Assembly: GCA_948146395.1 (NCBI GenBank)
Contig: OX411543.1
Coordinates: 51,750,017-51,814,016, forward strand
Length of the DNA stretch: 64,000 bases
Origin: Fragum whitleyi
Taxonomy: Eukaryota; Mollusca; Bivalvia; Cardiida; Cardiidae
Reading direction: 5' to 3'
A program made the translations under genes and the position numbers. Below are positions 43,304 to 55,758 of this stretch, one piece after another; position 1 is the first letter of the stretch; each line of letters opens with the position of its first letter. Below the pieces are notes generated by a model that saw nothing but the letters and a program-made list of their open reading frames with translations, ran no database searches and had not been told where the DNA came from.

Positions 43304-43600
43304 TCATTCCTTAATTTCTCGATAAACTTCACAATCATCGGCAAATAATCTGTAGTTGCTAGCTTTGAACCTTTTTCCCTTCTTGAAAATTGCTGATACA
43401 TTAGCTGATTTCCAAATGTTCGGGGATGTTTCCGTCAAGAATGCACTTGTTGTAGATAAATGTGAGAAAAGGGGCACACTCTGTTGCTGTTTCTTTGAGG
43501 ATTTTAGCGGGAATCAAGTCTGGTCCAGTTGCTTTCTGTGGATTGAGCTTAACGGTTATTATATGTCTCTGCTACACCCTATGACAAGCCGACGTAAGCT
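43304..43600 (-). pseudogene. LINE reverse transcriptase remnant, frameshifted and internally deleted
   Basis: Minus-strand reading gives NPQKATGPDLIPAKILKE and ILDGNIPEH, then after a +1 shift WKSANVSAIFKKG, matching the KASGPDGIP..W..A.V.PIFKKG part of jockey/CR1-type reverse transcriptases. SNYR is then followed immediately by LFADDCEVYREIKE and a stop, so the region between the SNYRP motif and the catalytic FADD box has been lost. Confidence 0.75.
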
Positions 43601-43944
43601 GTGTAAAACAATATGGGAAAAGGAGAAATGTTTTTGAAACATATTGCTCCTTAAGAGGGAGAATAAGAACGTTTATACAATGAATAGAACAGTATCGAGT
43701 TTTAAAAAAGTATGCACTTGGGGTATCATCTGCGACATTTTCAAGCCACGTCATTTAGTATACATTTCTATCATATTTATAAATCATCCATAACTAGCAA
43801 ATACAGACGAAAGGGGCAGATACGGGTTGTCTTTTTCCTATATCTTTCTTAAACCTCAGACAAATGGACGTGCTTGTATAATGAAGGCTCTTTCAAGAAA
43901 TAATGGTTGATTAGTCGACTGCATGTGTAAGTTCTTCTGATATC

Positions 43945-44200
43945 ACATAGTTATTTTTAGAACAAAGATAACGCGGTTATTTTTAGAAACTTGCATTTCA
44001 GTTAGAAACATCGACGAAAAACAAGACAAATAGATGTTATAAGATAAATATAATACGTACTTAGTGTATTTTATGAAAAAATATATAACTCGGTTGTGGG
44101 AATTGATAATTGTCTCGGCAGAGCCTCGACAATTTTCAATTCTCCCAACCTCGTTAGATATTTTTTTCATATAATACACTAAGTACGTATTATATACATG
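43945..44200. mobile_element. Palindromic MITE, ATACGTACTTAGTGT family, copy 2
   Basis: Includes AATACGTACTTAGTG and CACTAAGTACGTATT, a hairpin around GGCAGAGCC, and the flank CATCGACGAAAAACAAGAC which is inverted at 15910-15945. Confidence 0.7.
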
Positions 44201-44477
44201 TATATACTTTCTGCCTTCTACTTATTTTTCGTGGAAAAAATCATGGATCAGTTTTATTGAAATTTGTTGAAAAACTTATTAGATTCAGCAAGATAAATAC
44301 GTTTCGAATTGTGTAGGACTAGCAAAACGAAAGCCCTTTATGTATGTTTGAGCCCCTTTATAGAAATTCTGGATCCGCCTCTGTATCTGACATTACTGGC
44401 CAATCAACGTATCGCTTTCTAACGTCGACGTAGATGTAACGTCGGTATGTAAATTACTTCTTCTGTTTGGAAATGGT

Positions 44478-44697
44478 TCGATCCCTAACGGCGGTACTCA
44501 TTCTTTCTGACTATTTGTCTCTCACCAATGGGTTTTTATTATCGTAGACCTATGTGAGATAGCAGCTAGAGGCTAGGAAAGGATGCTGTGGTTGTACTGG
44601 TGAGAGAAATACTAGGAGTCCATTGTTAGGTGCTCAAGCCGCTGCGATATAACTGAAACAAAATGTTGAAAGCGGCGTAAAACTCCATTCAATCAAT
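44478..44697 (+). mobile_element. 5'-truncated tRNA-SINE with 9-bp target duplication
   Basis: Flanked by GGAAATGGT at 44469-44477 and 44698-44706. It begins within the B box (TCGATCCC), so the A box is missing; the 3' end is TTGAAAGCGGCGTAAAAC. Confidence 0.85.
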
Positions 44698-44709
44698 GGA
44701 AATGGTAAG

Positions 44710-45340
44710 AAGTCCTTAGTAAATATCTCTCACCAGAAAAGACATTTTAGGAGGGTAGTTCCCAACACCATTTGTGCTGAGCGTATGTCCGCAGTAAATG
44801 AAACTTTATCATAGTCTGATTTATGTCTCGTTTCTAAAGGGTGATGTCGAAAATATGAAATTGATTTTACTTGCAAGAGTTCCCCCAATTTCTTAAAAAA
44901 AAAGGACAAAAAAATAGAAATTAAAACACTTTCTTTTGGAACTCTGTATATATTTATCGGTTTGTTATAACGCTCACAAGTTTAGGTGAAAATTGCTCAA
45001 CTGTTATATGTATGGTGTCTTAAACGGTTTAAAATTGTTTTAAGCGCTCTTATGATATGTTGCTACGGCTCACAGTCGCTATTCGAGATAAGAAAATATA
45101 TTCTTATTCTCTTGGTGGTTGCCTAGAGTTGTTAATGCCTTTCGATCAAGTACATCCGAGATTGATGGAATGTTCACACACGGGCTCATTTTATTTCACA
45201 ACTGAATATGAATTGTGGTCGGACCCGATCAATTCTTGCAACTCAATGTTGATCCCCCTTGTTGGGCCGGCTAAATTTTAGTTCTCACTAACGAACCGCT
45301 CCTTATACAACAAACCTTTCGTTGTATGGCGACCAAAACG
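44710..45340. other. Intergenic DNA without recognised gene
   Basis: A 74-codon open frame at 45057-45281 has no recognised similarity. Confidence 0.35.
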
Positions 45341-45358
45341 TCGTTACTGTAGATTAAC

Positions 45359-45578
45359 CCTAACCTGTTTTACAAAATTATGGACCTGTCCAAATTCAAA
45401 GGTTTTGCAGACGAAAATATAGAATGGATTTAATTTGAAAATAACCATTCTGTAGGGTAGAAAACAGTGTGGAAAAAGAAGAAATTGCTTTTCAGAAGCA
45501 ATTTCTTCTTTTTTCACGATGTTTTCTCTATCATAAAATCACAGGCACGTAAACAGCTGGGATTAAACAGCAAAGGGT
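45359..45578 (-). mobile_element. TTAA-type MITE, CCCTTTGCTGTTT family, copy 1
   Basis: Inverted relative to 55759-55979. Contains the hairpin AAGAAGAAATTGCTT / AAGCAATTTCTTCTT. Left flank TTAA; right flank decayed. Confidence 0.65.
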
Positions 45579-47395
45579 GATGCATTTGCGAGGTTTGGTC
45601 GCCTACTAAGGTTTTGAAGATTTCGGAGTGAACGGATAAGTTTGACAAGGCTATATAATGCAATGACTCACCCTCCTCGCAAAGATTATGGTTATCAACG
45701 TTGCAAACCGGAAAAGTCAAAGTAACAGTGAGTAACTAGGCGAGTGAAATGACGTAACTACAGTTTTTTTTCAAGCTGTTGTTACGGCATTTTGCTCTTC
45801 CACTGAGGAAACTCCACCCTTCCCCCTCCCATCAAAAAAAAAATCTGGATCAAATCTGACCTACGCTGGATTCAATCTCTCTTTGAATTACTGATGATTT
45901 CTAGATCGCGTGCCATAAATTACACGGCGTCTCCCATAAGATTATGAATCGTGCATCTGAGTGGAAATCTTATGCATGCAGCACTTTTAGCATTTTCTAA
46001 AGGGTCGGCATGCGCAGATCAATATCTTTCAGTGGTTTCAAAATAAAAAAGGCGGACGAGAAATATCGTAACTTCAGCTTAAACAAATCTGTATTTACGA
46101 CAAATATTCTCGCGCATTGAACAAATGATTCCTGATTTTTCATTTAGATAACTATCTTCTATCTAACTTTCTTTTTCGTCCTAGTATATATTGATGATAT
46201 TTCAGGGGAACGGGGGTCTGGGACCCTTGTCCCCGCCCCAACATGACCTTCACCTCGTACACGAATACTTAAAGATCGACAATGTTTCATTTTGTGTATG
46301 TGATTACTGTGATGTCCAGTAGTCATTCTACCTTATTGAACGTTCGTATTAAAGTACAACCATTGCGACTCATCAGCTCATACCTGAAAATTAACAATGA
46401 TGCACCTTCAGCTTACATCAAGTTAAGATGGGTCATATTATAGTTGCAACGAGTGATCGCTCTTTATCTTTTAGAAACTAAACTCATGAATAAATATTGC
46501 TCGTGGCGATATAAGTGAAATAAGGTTGAAAGTTAACTGGCGTTCAACCTGATATAAATAGTCAAAAAAAAATTTGCAACACTTTTTGTTGAATTGTAAC
46601 ATAGTCTGTGTAAATATCGATTTAGTTAGTTGGTGCCTGAAGGATGAGCTTAGCGACTGGCTATCCGAATCAACAATGTTTACTTTGCAGATCCCCATTT
46701 AAGGCGTACCGTGAGTTTTCTTGAAGCGTTTTACGTCGGTAGTTCAAATACAAGCTTGAGTCACGCTTTTCATCACATTGAATGAGTACTAAATCAATTC
46801 AAAGAAAGCCGCTCAAATCATCGAACTGAATATTGACCGTGTCATAAACGGGTGATGATCACATAACTGCATTTCTGTATTGTCCATTTTCTATGACGTC
46901 AATGGTGTAAAAGACGAGAAAATAGGCTCATGAACCTTCCAATGATCACTCTAATTTGACCTGATCATTTGAAATCTGCCACGTCAACTATAACTTCAGA
47001 ATTTCGGGAGGCGTTAATCACGTAACGTCAACCACACGTTAACACACAGAAGATTCGTTCTGGTATGAAAGGCAGTCAATGACCAAAGATAACATTTTCT
47101 TATATTCTTGTCGCTCCGGACGGCGTGATATTGAATTGCGAAACCGAAATCTTGACAAAAAAGAAAGGCTGTGACTTTTTATATCAGCCCCTCCCGCCGT
47201 TTTGGCTATATTTTGTGACTGTAGAGTCACCATTAGAACAAAAGAAAAGCATGAATATATTGCTCAGTGTTATGCTTCATTTGACTACAATATTTCTGCT
47301 ACAGAAAAATATTTAGCGAAAAATATCAAGTGTTGCTAAACTTTTTTGACTAAGTATACATATCAATGTTGGTGATTTTTAGGCCGATTAAGGGA
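45579..47395. other. Intergenic DNA, no gene recognised
   Basis: Mixed composition, somewhat more GC and CpG than the introns. No open frame shows recognisable similarity. Confidence 0.4.
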
Positions 47396-47398
47396 GAC

Positions 47399-47532
47399 CT
47401 GTCCTACGTTCAGTATCACAAAACGGTGAAAACAGTTTTCAAATTATACCCCGCTTTGCCCGCAAGCGAACGTGCAAAGCGGGGTATAATTGGATAACTG
47501 TTTGCACCGTTTTGTGATCCTGAACGCAGGGC
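47399..47532. mobile_element. Palindromic MITE, CCGCTTTGC family, copy 1
   Basis: Outer arms TATCACAAAACGGTG and CACCGTTTTGTGAT; inner arms TTATACCCCGCTTTGC and its complement. Related copies at 47962 and 48129. Confidence 0.72.
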
Positions 47533-47621
47533 AGAACAAAGGATTATGTCCAATAAACACCCCTTCAGGCGTAGCACGTGAATTCACCAGTTGACCATGA
47601 GCTGACTACTCAGTAGGCCTA

Positions 47622-47696
47622 TATAAACTCAGTTCACGGGTTTTGGATGATCACTCTCAACTGGACGCGGACTAATACGTTTATCTCTAGTAAGTA
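47622..47696 (+). promoter_or_regulatory. Candidate core promoter with first-exon donor
   Basis: TATAAA at 47622-47627, an initiator-like TCACTCTC about 30 bp downstream (47651), then GTAAGTATTT at 47690, a consensus 5' splice site. Together they resemble a promoter with a short non-coding first exon. No downstream gene is identified. Confidence 0.35.
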
Positions 47697-47961
47697 TTTC
47701 TAAATTACCATTTATGTTATTTGTCATCAAAACTTTTTGCATTTCTACCCTAAAGGTGATTGAACTGATTTGATTGTTATGGTTAGAATACGTCGTACGA
47801 ACCTAGATACGATAACGTATCCCTCCTTTTGATAATCTTATGTTGATATAGGGGCGTTATCTTCCGATAGGTGGCATTTTTCAAATACTGTCAATCTTCT
47901 GAGGATATGACATGCGCTGACAACGGATATAGGGGTAAATTATTGTAGCTATACGAACCCA

Positions 47962-48099
47962 GCCCCGTGTTCAGGATGTAAAAGCGCTTCGCAAGCGCTT
48001 TGAGATAACACCCCGCTTTGCACGTGCACATACGTGCAAAGCGAGGTACCATTTCGAAAGCGCTTCGCTAACGTTTTCATCCTGAACGCAGGGTACGAC
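47962..48099. mobile_element. Palindromic MITE, CCGCTTTGC family, copy 2
   Basis: GTGTTCAGGATG.. and CATCCTGAACGCAGGG ends, with GCGCTTCG blocks and the inner CCCCGCTTTGCACGT / ACGTGCAAAGCGAGG pair. Confidence 0.7.
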
Positions 48100-48128
48100 T
48101 TTGGACTTGGTTATCTTGTTATACATGT

Positions 48129-48313
48129 CCTCGTGTTCAGGATGAGAAAGCGGTCCAATATACAGCCCGCTTTGCTAGATACGATAACGTGTCTCTTCTT
48201 AGATTATCAAAGGAAGGATACGCTTTCGTATCCACGGTCTGTACGATGGTGCAATTACAAAGTTGGTTGTAATTTGCAAATTTTTGCACCGTTTTGTCAT
48301 CCTGAACGCAGTG
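48129..48313. mobile_element. Palindromic MITE, CCGCTTTGC family, copy 3, interrupted
   Basis: GTGTTCAGGATGAGAAAGC and CCCGCTTTGC on the left, GCACCGTTTTGTCATCCTGA on the right. A segment with TACGATAACGTGTCTCTTC, also seen near 47810-47830, interrupts it. Confidence 0.6.
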
Positions 48314-48702
48314 CCGGTTAACCCTTGTCTGTCTGGAAAAAAAAAAGAAAAAAAAAAAGAAAAAAAAACTGGAAAATTACACCCAAAATCTAAGCGCTGA
48401 AAGCAATGGGTGTAATTATTTTGAAAATACGCTTGTTGTGCCTTTTAAAACCACTTCCGTCACATCTACTGGAGTGTGACAAAGGGCGGGAAAATACACG
48501 AGAAACACGCGATATTCTTGCGGACCGTGTTCATTTAACCAAACGAAAAGTAATTTTCTTGCGAAATTCATTAGTAGAGCGGTGTCGGGTATTCTCGGAT
48601 GGCAGGTATTCTCGGATAGTCACGTGTTTCCCCTATGCATTTGCAAGGTACATGGTTCTTTTGTGCTTTATTTTGTTCTTCAAGTTATTTGATTTAATTA
48701 CA

Positions 48703-48785
48703 TATCGATGGCTCAGCGCGAAACAGTTGTAACTCCCCATAAACATATAGGGAGTTACATCTGTTTCGCGCTGAGTCATCGATAT
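48703..48785. mobile_element. Hairpin element, copy with longest arms
   Basis: ATATCGATGGCTCAGCGCGA and its complement form the outer arms; GTTGTAACTCCC / GGGAGTTACATC the inner ones. Confidence 0.78.
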
Positions 48786-49734
48786 CTGCATATGACATAA
48801 AATCTTATGAAGGAGGGAGATAACATTTCTTACATAAGACATTGTGGGGAAAAGCTTTCAATTTAAGATGACTGCTAATTTTCTGTCTAGCTTTATCTTT
48901 TTCTTTCATCACTTATTATGTGATATAGAAAATAAACAGAGAAACTTTTCACATATGAAGATATTTGCTACCTAAAACTCACATCTTTTTAGATGGAATG
49001 ACACTGTAGTTGTACATAATTTGAGTATCCGAAAGACCCTACAAATATTTTGCTTTCGGGTCTTCCGGATACCTTCGAACTGCCCAATATTTGAGCATTC
49101 TTCTTCTTGTGAAAAGCGCATTCTACCTTTTCAAAAAATAATCCTTCGACGAAAGTCTTGCCAAACGACGATCTTTTGCGACAAAAATAGCATAAGATCC
49201 GTAGGTTTATAAAAAGAAGGACATGGATGCCGTTCTTCCATCGTAGCCTATATCCCAAAACCAGGAAAACAAGAAAATGATATGTAGTCTTTTCACTTGA
49301 AATAATTGACGTATTGATTAAAGAAAATATGAAATGAACGTATCTTTCTACTTTTATGGGTCAAAACTGAACTATGTGTACATAGTTCAACACACATCTG
49401 CGAATTCTTGAATTCATTTGGATACGTTCGGCTCAGATTATTAATAATTACACGTATGTTTGAAGCTGGTGACTTTTCTCCAGTACGTTCCTATTAAGAA
49501 AAAGTACAAAAACAATAGTTGAAGAATAATCATGAATGTTTTGCATAAAATGCACCCACTAGTACCTCATAAATTTTCTTAACACTCATTAAAACGGGGT
49601 TGATAGAATGGAATAAGATCAATGTATTTCGGAATAGATCTAGATTCTACATGTCTCTGCGTTTATTTGCTTGAAAGATCATCTTGAAATTTTCCCAAAG
49701 ACATATCTAAATGCTGTATCTATACTGGGCAAAA

Positions 49735-50583
49735 GTCCTAACCGGCCACTTTAAAAATGACGATAACTTTTTTAAAAGTCAAAACATTTTAATGAAATTT
49801 GATGTGTGAATTTTTAAGCGTAATGTTCGTTGATTTCCATTATGATTTACCAATAGTTATCAAATTTGGATGTGTAATAAAGGAAAAGCTCAAAAAGCTC
49901 TAAATCTTAATAGAGCTCGGGATATTACACTTTCAACAAATCAAAGTCCGCAAAATGTTAGCAGCAACCCAGACCAAGAGAAAAACTGGGTAACATTGAC
50001 AATTTTGTGTGACCTTTGGCTACAGGAGAAGCAGAAAGAAAAGGAGGCATGGAGAAATGGTGTTAAAATTCAACCGGCAAACCATTTTATCTAGCGAATA
50101 TGCTCAAATATGGTCTTTTGTGAAAAATCGATGTATCAAACTGATTTTTTTTCACATATCCTATATTTTGAAGCTCAACGGAAATTATCAGTCTATATTT
50201 TATGCATTTTTGAAGAAAAACGTGTTTTAGGTGTTGTTTCCAGGAACCGTTTTTCTGCATACATAAGCTCTATCACTTTCCTATAAGGCCATATGCCGCG
50301 CACAATTGTCGAACATTTTCAATTTTTTTCTTAGTCTGTGTTGCAACTAACAACCCATGGGTCAAAAATCGCTGCATTGACAATATTTTGAGCTCTGTGT
50401 GAATATAGAGCTTTTTGAGCTTTTCCCATGTTGCGCTTTAAATTCAATGAAATAACGGTAACTTTTCGCCAAAATCATCTGGAAAGTTGCTAAAGAATTC
50501 AAATAGCAAATTTAACGAAAATCACAACACCACAGAAAAAATTATCTTTGTTTTTAAATTGGCCGGTTAGAAGTTTTGGCTAG
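49735..50583. mobile_element. Tc1/mariner-like non-autonomous element
   Basis: 849 bp between TA dinucleotides, with ends CTGGGCAAAAGTCCTAACCG and GGTTAGAAGTTTTGGCTAG as imperfect inverted repeats extending through GGCCA..TTTAAAAA. The open frames inside show no transposase motif. Confidence 0.65.
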
Positions 50584-50923
50584 TATATAAATACATTTTA
50601 TTTGTTTAATTATATTTTGTATCAAGAGATTACTAAAATACGCTTCAAAGATGTTTGAATCTAATTCAGATATAAATTTATTTCACTTATTTTAAGTATC
50701 CGAGGTTACCCGCCAGCGACCAAGATCAGATGTCTCAACATGGGTTTCTTTTATCTGTTTTGAAGAAGTTATTATTTTGTTAGAGTAACTTTTTATTATT
50801 TCATCCTGTCAAGAATAGATAGCATCCGTCAATAAACGCCTCAAGATCAAAAGTATATATGTCCATATGCATCTTTTTTATACGAAATGTCTTAGGTATC
50901 CGGAAATACCCGACACCGCTCTA

Positions 50924-52200
50924 TATATGAAAGCAAAATTTACTTGCTCGCCATTTGGCTAGAATTCCAAAATTTTCGCAACCGTGTCAGCCACAGGGAG
51001 TTCATATATAGGCCCCTATGTGACCCGTCACGCCAAAAGGGACCATCCAGGAATTCTGTGAAATGAATTATTGAAAAAGAGATTTGATCCAGCATAGGTC
51101 AACCAGAAGTCGCATTTGAAAAAAAAATCACTGGAAGGTAGATTGGTCATTTTTGATTCAGAAAATAAGCAAGGTGCAAAAAGTTTCCACCCTAGTCAGT
51201 CTGCGCAGTAAAATAATGTAAGTCGGGTCTTATAAATAGGTTTATATACCAAAGGAGTAACTTGGATTTTGAAATTAATACACTCAGAAGGCGACCAGCA
51301 AAAAATACAGGATAAGACTATTATGTGGATTGTAAGAAAAGATTAATGCCCTCTGCCCTTTATTAAGATTTCAGCATATATGAATAATCAGAACATCCTA
51401 TAACTAAGGCTTGAGTGCTGTAGTTTCGATGTTATGATCATTCATCAACGTTATTTTTCAAAAGAGGATTTATTTCTATTACACACTTGTTTAATGTAGG
51501 TCATGGTAGTTACACCTTTGGTGATATCCTTGCATTTTTTAGTTTCAGTTTGTAGATGGATGTCTCTGGCGTGGTGGGTGGCTGAAGATATGGTTGATGG
51601 CAGAAGATATGGTGGATGGCTGAAGATATGGTGGAGTTCCTGCTTCGACAGACGGATTATATATGATAAGTAATATTTATTACAATTTACCAGTCACACT
51701 CTAATATAAGGTATATGTCAGGGGGGACAGTTTATCCACTGAATATTTTTCAAAAGCAATATCTCTTTACATTTAGAATTTTGAATAAAAAAGCTACAGG
51801 TGTAAGAAATTTAACTTAGCCCAGCTGATACTTTCGACAAATTAACGAGACAAAACAATTTTGGAAATGTATAGGTACCAATATATTTCTACAAATTGTT
51901 AGTTGATATGAAATTGGTGGATAACAAATTTGGGGCAAAATGGGCAAATTAAGGAGTAAGGATTAGTAGCAAGATCAATGTCAAAATATTGATTTTTGTA
52001 TGTTAGTCTTTAGCAAGAAGTCTGTCTGCAGGCTAGCCTAACTTTTTTCTGGTTTGTGTAGGGAACCTTTTGGGTTTAATGTTTGAGGTTTTCTGTGTAG
52101 AATCATTGATGTAATTCTAAAACTACATAACTACAACTTTAATCAAGCTGAAGTTACATGGTTACAGAATTCAAATATTCTGGATAAGTCCTTCCAACCT
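50924..52200. other. Intergenic DNA with MITE fragment and minisatellite
   Basis: 51018-51210 is a copy of the GACCCGTCACGC MITE family. 51560-51640 has about three copies of a 19-bp GGCTGAAGATATGGTGGAT repeat. The remainder is unrecognised. Confidence 0.5.
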
Positions 52201-53458
52201 TCCAATTTACGCATCATATAGACAATGTATTGAGAATCCAAAAAATTTTGCTAAAAGATGCTTAACTTGACAATGTATCCAAGTTCCTATCCCAGTTTAT
52301 ACCATATGTCATTATTCTGGCAATAAAGGATTTTTTTATAATACAAGTATATTATTTGTTATACAAGATTAAGCTTTTTAAATTTGTAAAAAAAAGCTTT
52401 GCTTGACATTGTTTCACAGTTCATACCAAATGTGAATGTTATTATTCTGGTATTCAAGGAAATTTATCAGTCATTTATACAAGATTAAGCTTTTGAAATT
52501 TGTATAAGACACTTTCTGAAAATGTAACAGTTTTTTCATCTATACATATGTCATTCTTCAGGTAATCTATGAAATTTACTAGTCGTTTAATAAACATGAG
52601 CTTTCCCAATCTATAGAAAATTGTTTCTCTGGACAACAAATGTATGGTAGTTCCTTCCAATATTATTCCTCAGGTTATCAAGGAAATTAATTAGTCATGC
52701 AATTATTAAAAATAAAATTTTCCAATCTGTACAATACAATTCACTGGACAATGTATTCCAGATCCTACCAAATATCATTATTCACTTTTTTTATTATGGG
52801 AAATTATTAGTCAAATATTCAAGATTTAGCTTTTTGATTCTTTAAAAAAAGCTTTGCTAGACAATGTATCACTTTTTTTTCCAATGTCATTTTTCAGGTT
52901 ATCACAGTTCCTGCCACATATCATTATTCACTTTTTTTTTATTTTTGAAAATGTATTAGTCATTTATACAAGACAGAATCCTACCAAATGTCATTATTAT
53001 TCATGTAATTGGGTGAATTTATTATTCAATATTAAGCTTTTGGAATCTGTTTAAAAAAAACACCCTGCTGGATAATGTATTGAAGTTTCTACCAAATGTC
53101 AATCTTCAGGTTATGAAGGAATTTTTTAAGTCAATTATTTAAGATCAAACTTTTGAAATCTGTTAAAAAAACGGGCTATGTTAAGAGGATGTACCTTGTT
53201 GCATTGACTTAAAAGTCAATAATATTTTTCAAACTGTAAAAAGATTCTTTGCTAGACAATGTATTGCAGTTGCTACCAAATGTCATTATTCAGATTATCT
53301 AGAAAATTTATAAGTCAGTTTTAAGATAAGAATTTCCATTCTGTAAAAGGTGCTCTTCTTGACAAATGTATCCCACCAATGTCACTTTTCAGGTAATTGT
53401 GAAAATTTTATTAGTCAAACTTTTCAAATCTTTAAATGATACTTTGCCGGACAATTAA

Positions 53459-53794
53459 CAGGGGTGTGGAAATACAGAATTTCTCCACTTGTCCCTGGAC
53501 AAGTGAATGCTGATTTCTTACTTGTCCAGGCTCAAAATGAACTTGTCCCCAAAACAGTAGATAAATATTGAGAAAATATTGTTTTTAATGAAGAAAATGC
53601 TGAAACCCAGCATTTTCTTCATTAAAGACAATGTTTTCTCCCCTTTGATACAAACAAAGGATATCTTTTCTCCTAGATCTTTTTAGTACTTTATCTAGAC
53701 TTGCTCTGGTATTTACTTGTCCACGGACAAGTGGCGTAGGAAAATGTACTTGCCCGCAAGTAGACAAGTCGGGCATGGGAATTCCACACCCCTG
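53459..53794 (-). mobile_element. hAT-like MITE, family CAGGGGTGTGG, copy 4
   Basis: 336 bp with TIRs CAGGGGTGTGGAA and TTCCACACCCCTG, flanked by AATTAA at 53453-53458 and 53795-53800. Confidence 0.82.
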
Positions 53795-54042
53795 AATTAA
53801 CGCAGTTCCTTCTTATGTCATTCTTCAGGTAATGGTGGAAATTTATTAGCCATTGCAATTATTCAAAATAAAATTTTCCAATCTGTAAAAGACGATTCAC
53901 TGGACGATGTATCCAGTGTATCATTATTCATGCAATTGAGGGAATTTATGGGTCAAACATTCAAGATTAAGCTTTTTGATTCTGTAAAATGAGCCTCTTT
54001 GACAATGTATCCAATGTATCAGAATTCCTATCATATAAAAAA

Positions 54043-54737
54043 ACAAGAGGACCATGATGGTCCTAGATCGCTCACCTGAGTCTCTTTGATCACTGGGAAA
54101 TCACATCAATTAAAAAGGCAGATGTCATAAAGAAGATAATTTCTACATAAAACCAAGTTTCTTTAAGTTTGGGCCATATTTGTGGCCTTTGGTAATTTCA
54201 AGTAAATTACCATTAAGACTCCTCTTCCTGTGATATGGCATGAATCCTTCCCATTTTTAACAGAGTTCATTTTTGTGACCTGGCAAACATTTTGACCAAG
54301 TTTCATGAAGATTGGACCATATTTGTACCCTCTGGAGCTCTTACAAGAAAATTGTCATTAAGGCCCCTTTTCCCGTGATATGGCACGGATCCTTCCCATT
54401 TTTGAACGAGTTCATCCCCCATGACCTAACAAACATTCTGACAAAGTTTCATGACGATTGGACCATATTTGTGGATTCTAGAGTGTAAACAAGAAAATTG
54501 TCCTGGTGGCCCCTTTTCCCGTGATATTGCATGCATCCTTTCCATTTTAGCAATTTTTACAAGGGACCACCCAAGGAATATTTCTGCCAAGTTTGGTGAT
54601 TTTAACTAAGAAGTTTAGGAGGAGATGTCGTTTAAAGAAATTGTTGATGCCATGATGGACAGACGGACAGACGGACAGACGGACATTGATAGATCACAAT
54701 AGCTCCCTTGAGCACTTCGTGCTCAGGTGAGCCAAAA
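54043..54737 (+). mobile_element. Pearl-like element, GCTCACCTGAG family
   Basis: AACAAGAGGACCATGATGGT then TCGCTCACCTGAG; cores with GACCATATTTGT and CCCGTGATATGGCA; CAGACGGA microsatellite at 54659-54684; terminal hairpin with GAGCAC / GTGCTC at 54702-54732. Confidence 0.85.
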
Positions 54738-55016
54738 AAACCTGCTTTGTAAGACAATGTACGTCTGTTGCTTCCAATGTCATTCTTTAGCTTTTCAAGG
54801 AAGTTTATCTGTCAATTGTTCCGGATAAGCTTTAAAAAAGCTGTAAAAAAGGCTTTGCTGGACAATGTATTGTGGTACCTACCAAATGTCATTATTCAGG
54901 TTATCCAGCAAACTTCTAAGACGGTTATAAGATTAAATTTTCCAATCTTCAAATGATGCACTGCTTGACAGTGTATTGCAGTGCCTGTCATCACAGTTTA
55001 GTCAATACTTTTTTAA

Positions 55017-55257
55017 CCCTTGTCATGCTCAACCCGGAATATTCCTGCTTTGGCAGGAGCTATAGACAAAAATCAGCCTGCACATATGTGCAGTCTGATG
55101 TTAGTCTACACTATCTATTTCTCATTTTCAAACCAGAATTTTCAATAGATTTAGTTTTTCACAAATAAAAATTGACCTAAAGTTGGTACTTTCAGCGCTT
55201 TTTGCCCCTTGATTTTGACGAAAATATTTAGCCAAAACTTATTCAGCATGACAAGGG
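55017..55257 (+). mobile_element. piggyBac-like MITE, copy 3
   Basis: TIRs CCCTTGTCATGCTCAA and TTCAGCATGACAAGGG, TTAA at 55013-55016 and 55258-55261. Confidence 0.85.
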
Positions 55258-55758
55258 TTAAATCTATGAAAGATGACACTTTCCTGGACAAACTATCGCA
55301 GTTCCTTCTTATGTCATTCTTCAGGATATCCCGGAAATTCATAAGTCAATTATTCAAAATAAAATTGTTCAATCTGTGAAAGACGATTCGCTAGACAATA
55401 TACCCCTCTTCCTACCACATTTCATTCATGCAATTGAGAGAATGTATTAGTCAAATATTCAAGATTAAGCTTTTGGATTCTGTAAAATGAGCCTGACTTT
55501 ACAATGTATCAGTTCTTACCAATGATTTTCTCTAGAAAATTGTGAAATTTATTAGTCAATTATTCAAGAGAGAATATTACAAACTGCAACAGATGCTTTG
55601 CTAGACAAAGTATCCCTTTTCCTACCAAATGCCGTTGCATGTATTCTTGTTACCAAGAGAATTTATTCGTCAATTATTCAAGATAAAGCTTTTCAAATTT
55701 TTAAAAAATACTCAAGTATTCAACAGACATATACATTTTCTTGGAGTTATTGTCTTAA

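Larger units (their letters stand above)
48575..50923. mobile_element. TIR element about 2.35 kb containing nested insertions
   Basis: Inverted ends TAGAGCGGTGTCGGGTATT and its complement AATACCCGACACCGCTCTA. The interior holds a hairpin MITE (48703-48785) and a TA-flanked element (49735-50583). No transposase is recognised. Confidence 0.6.
52200..55720 (+). repeat. Degenerate ~106-bp tandem array with three insertions
   Basis: About 20 recognisable units with the order CTAGACAATGTAT, CCTACCAAATGTCATTATTC, TTATTAGTCAATTATTC and AAGATTAAGCTTTT. Unit starts are spaced about 100-111 bp. Interrupted by elements at 53459-53794, 54043-54737 and 55017-55257. Confidence 0.8.

Noticed and set aside
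48406..48732. 108-residue plus-strand open frame
   Set aside because: Its 3' part overlaps a TIR and a hairpin MITE, and its composition is not protein-like.
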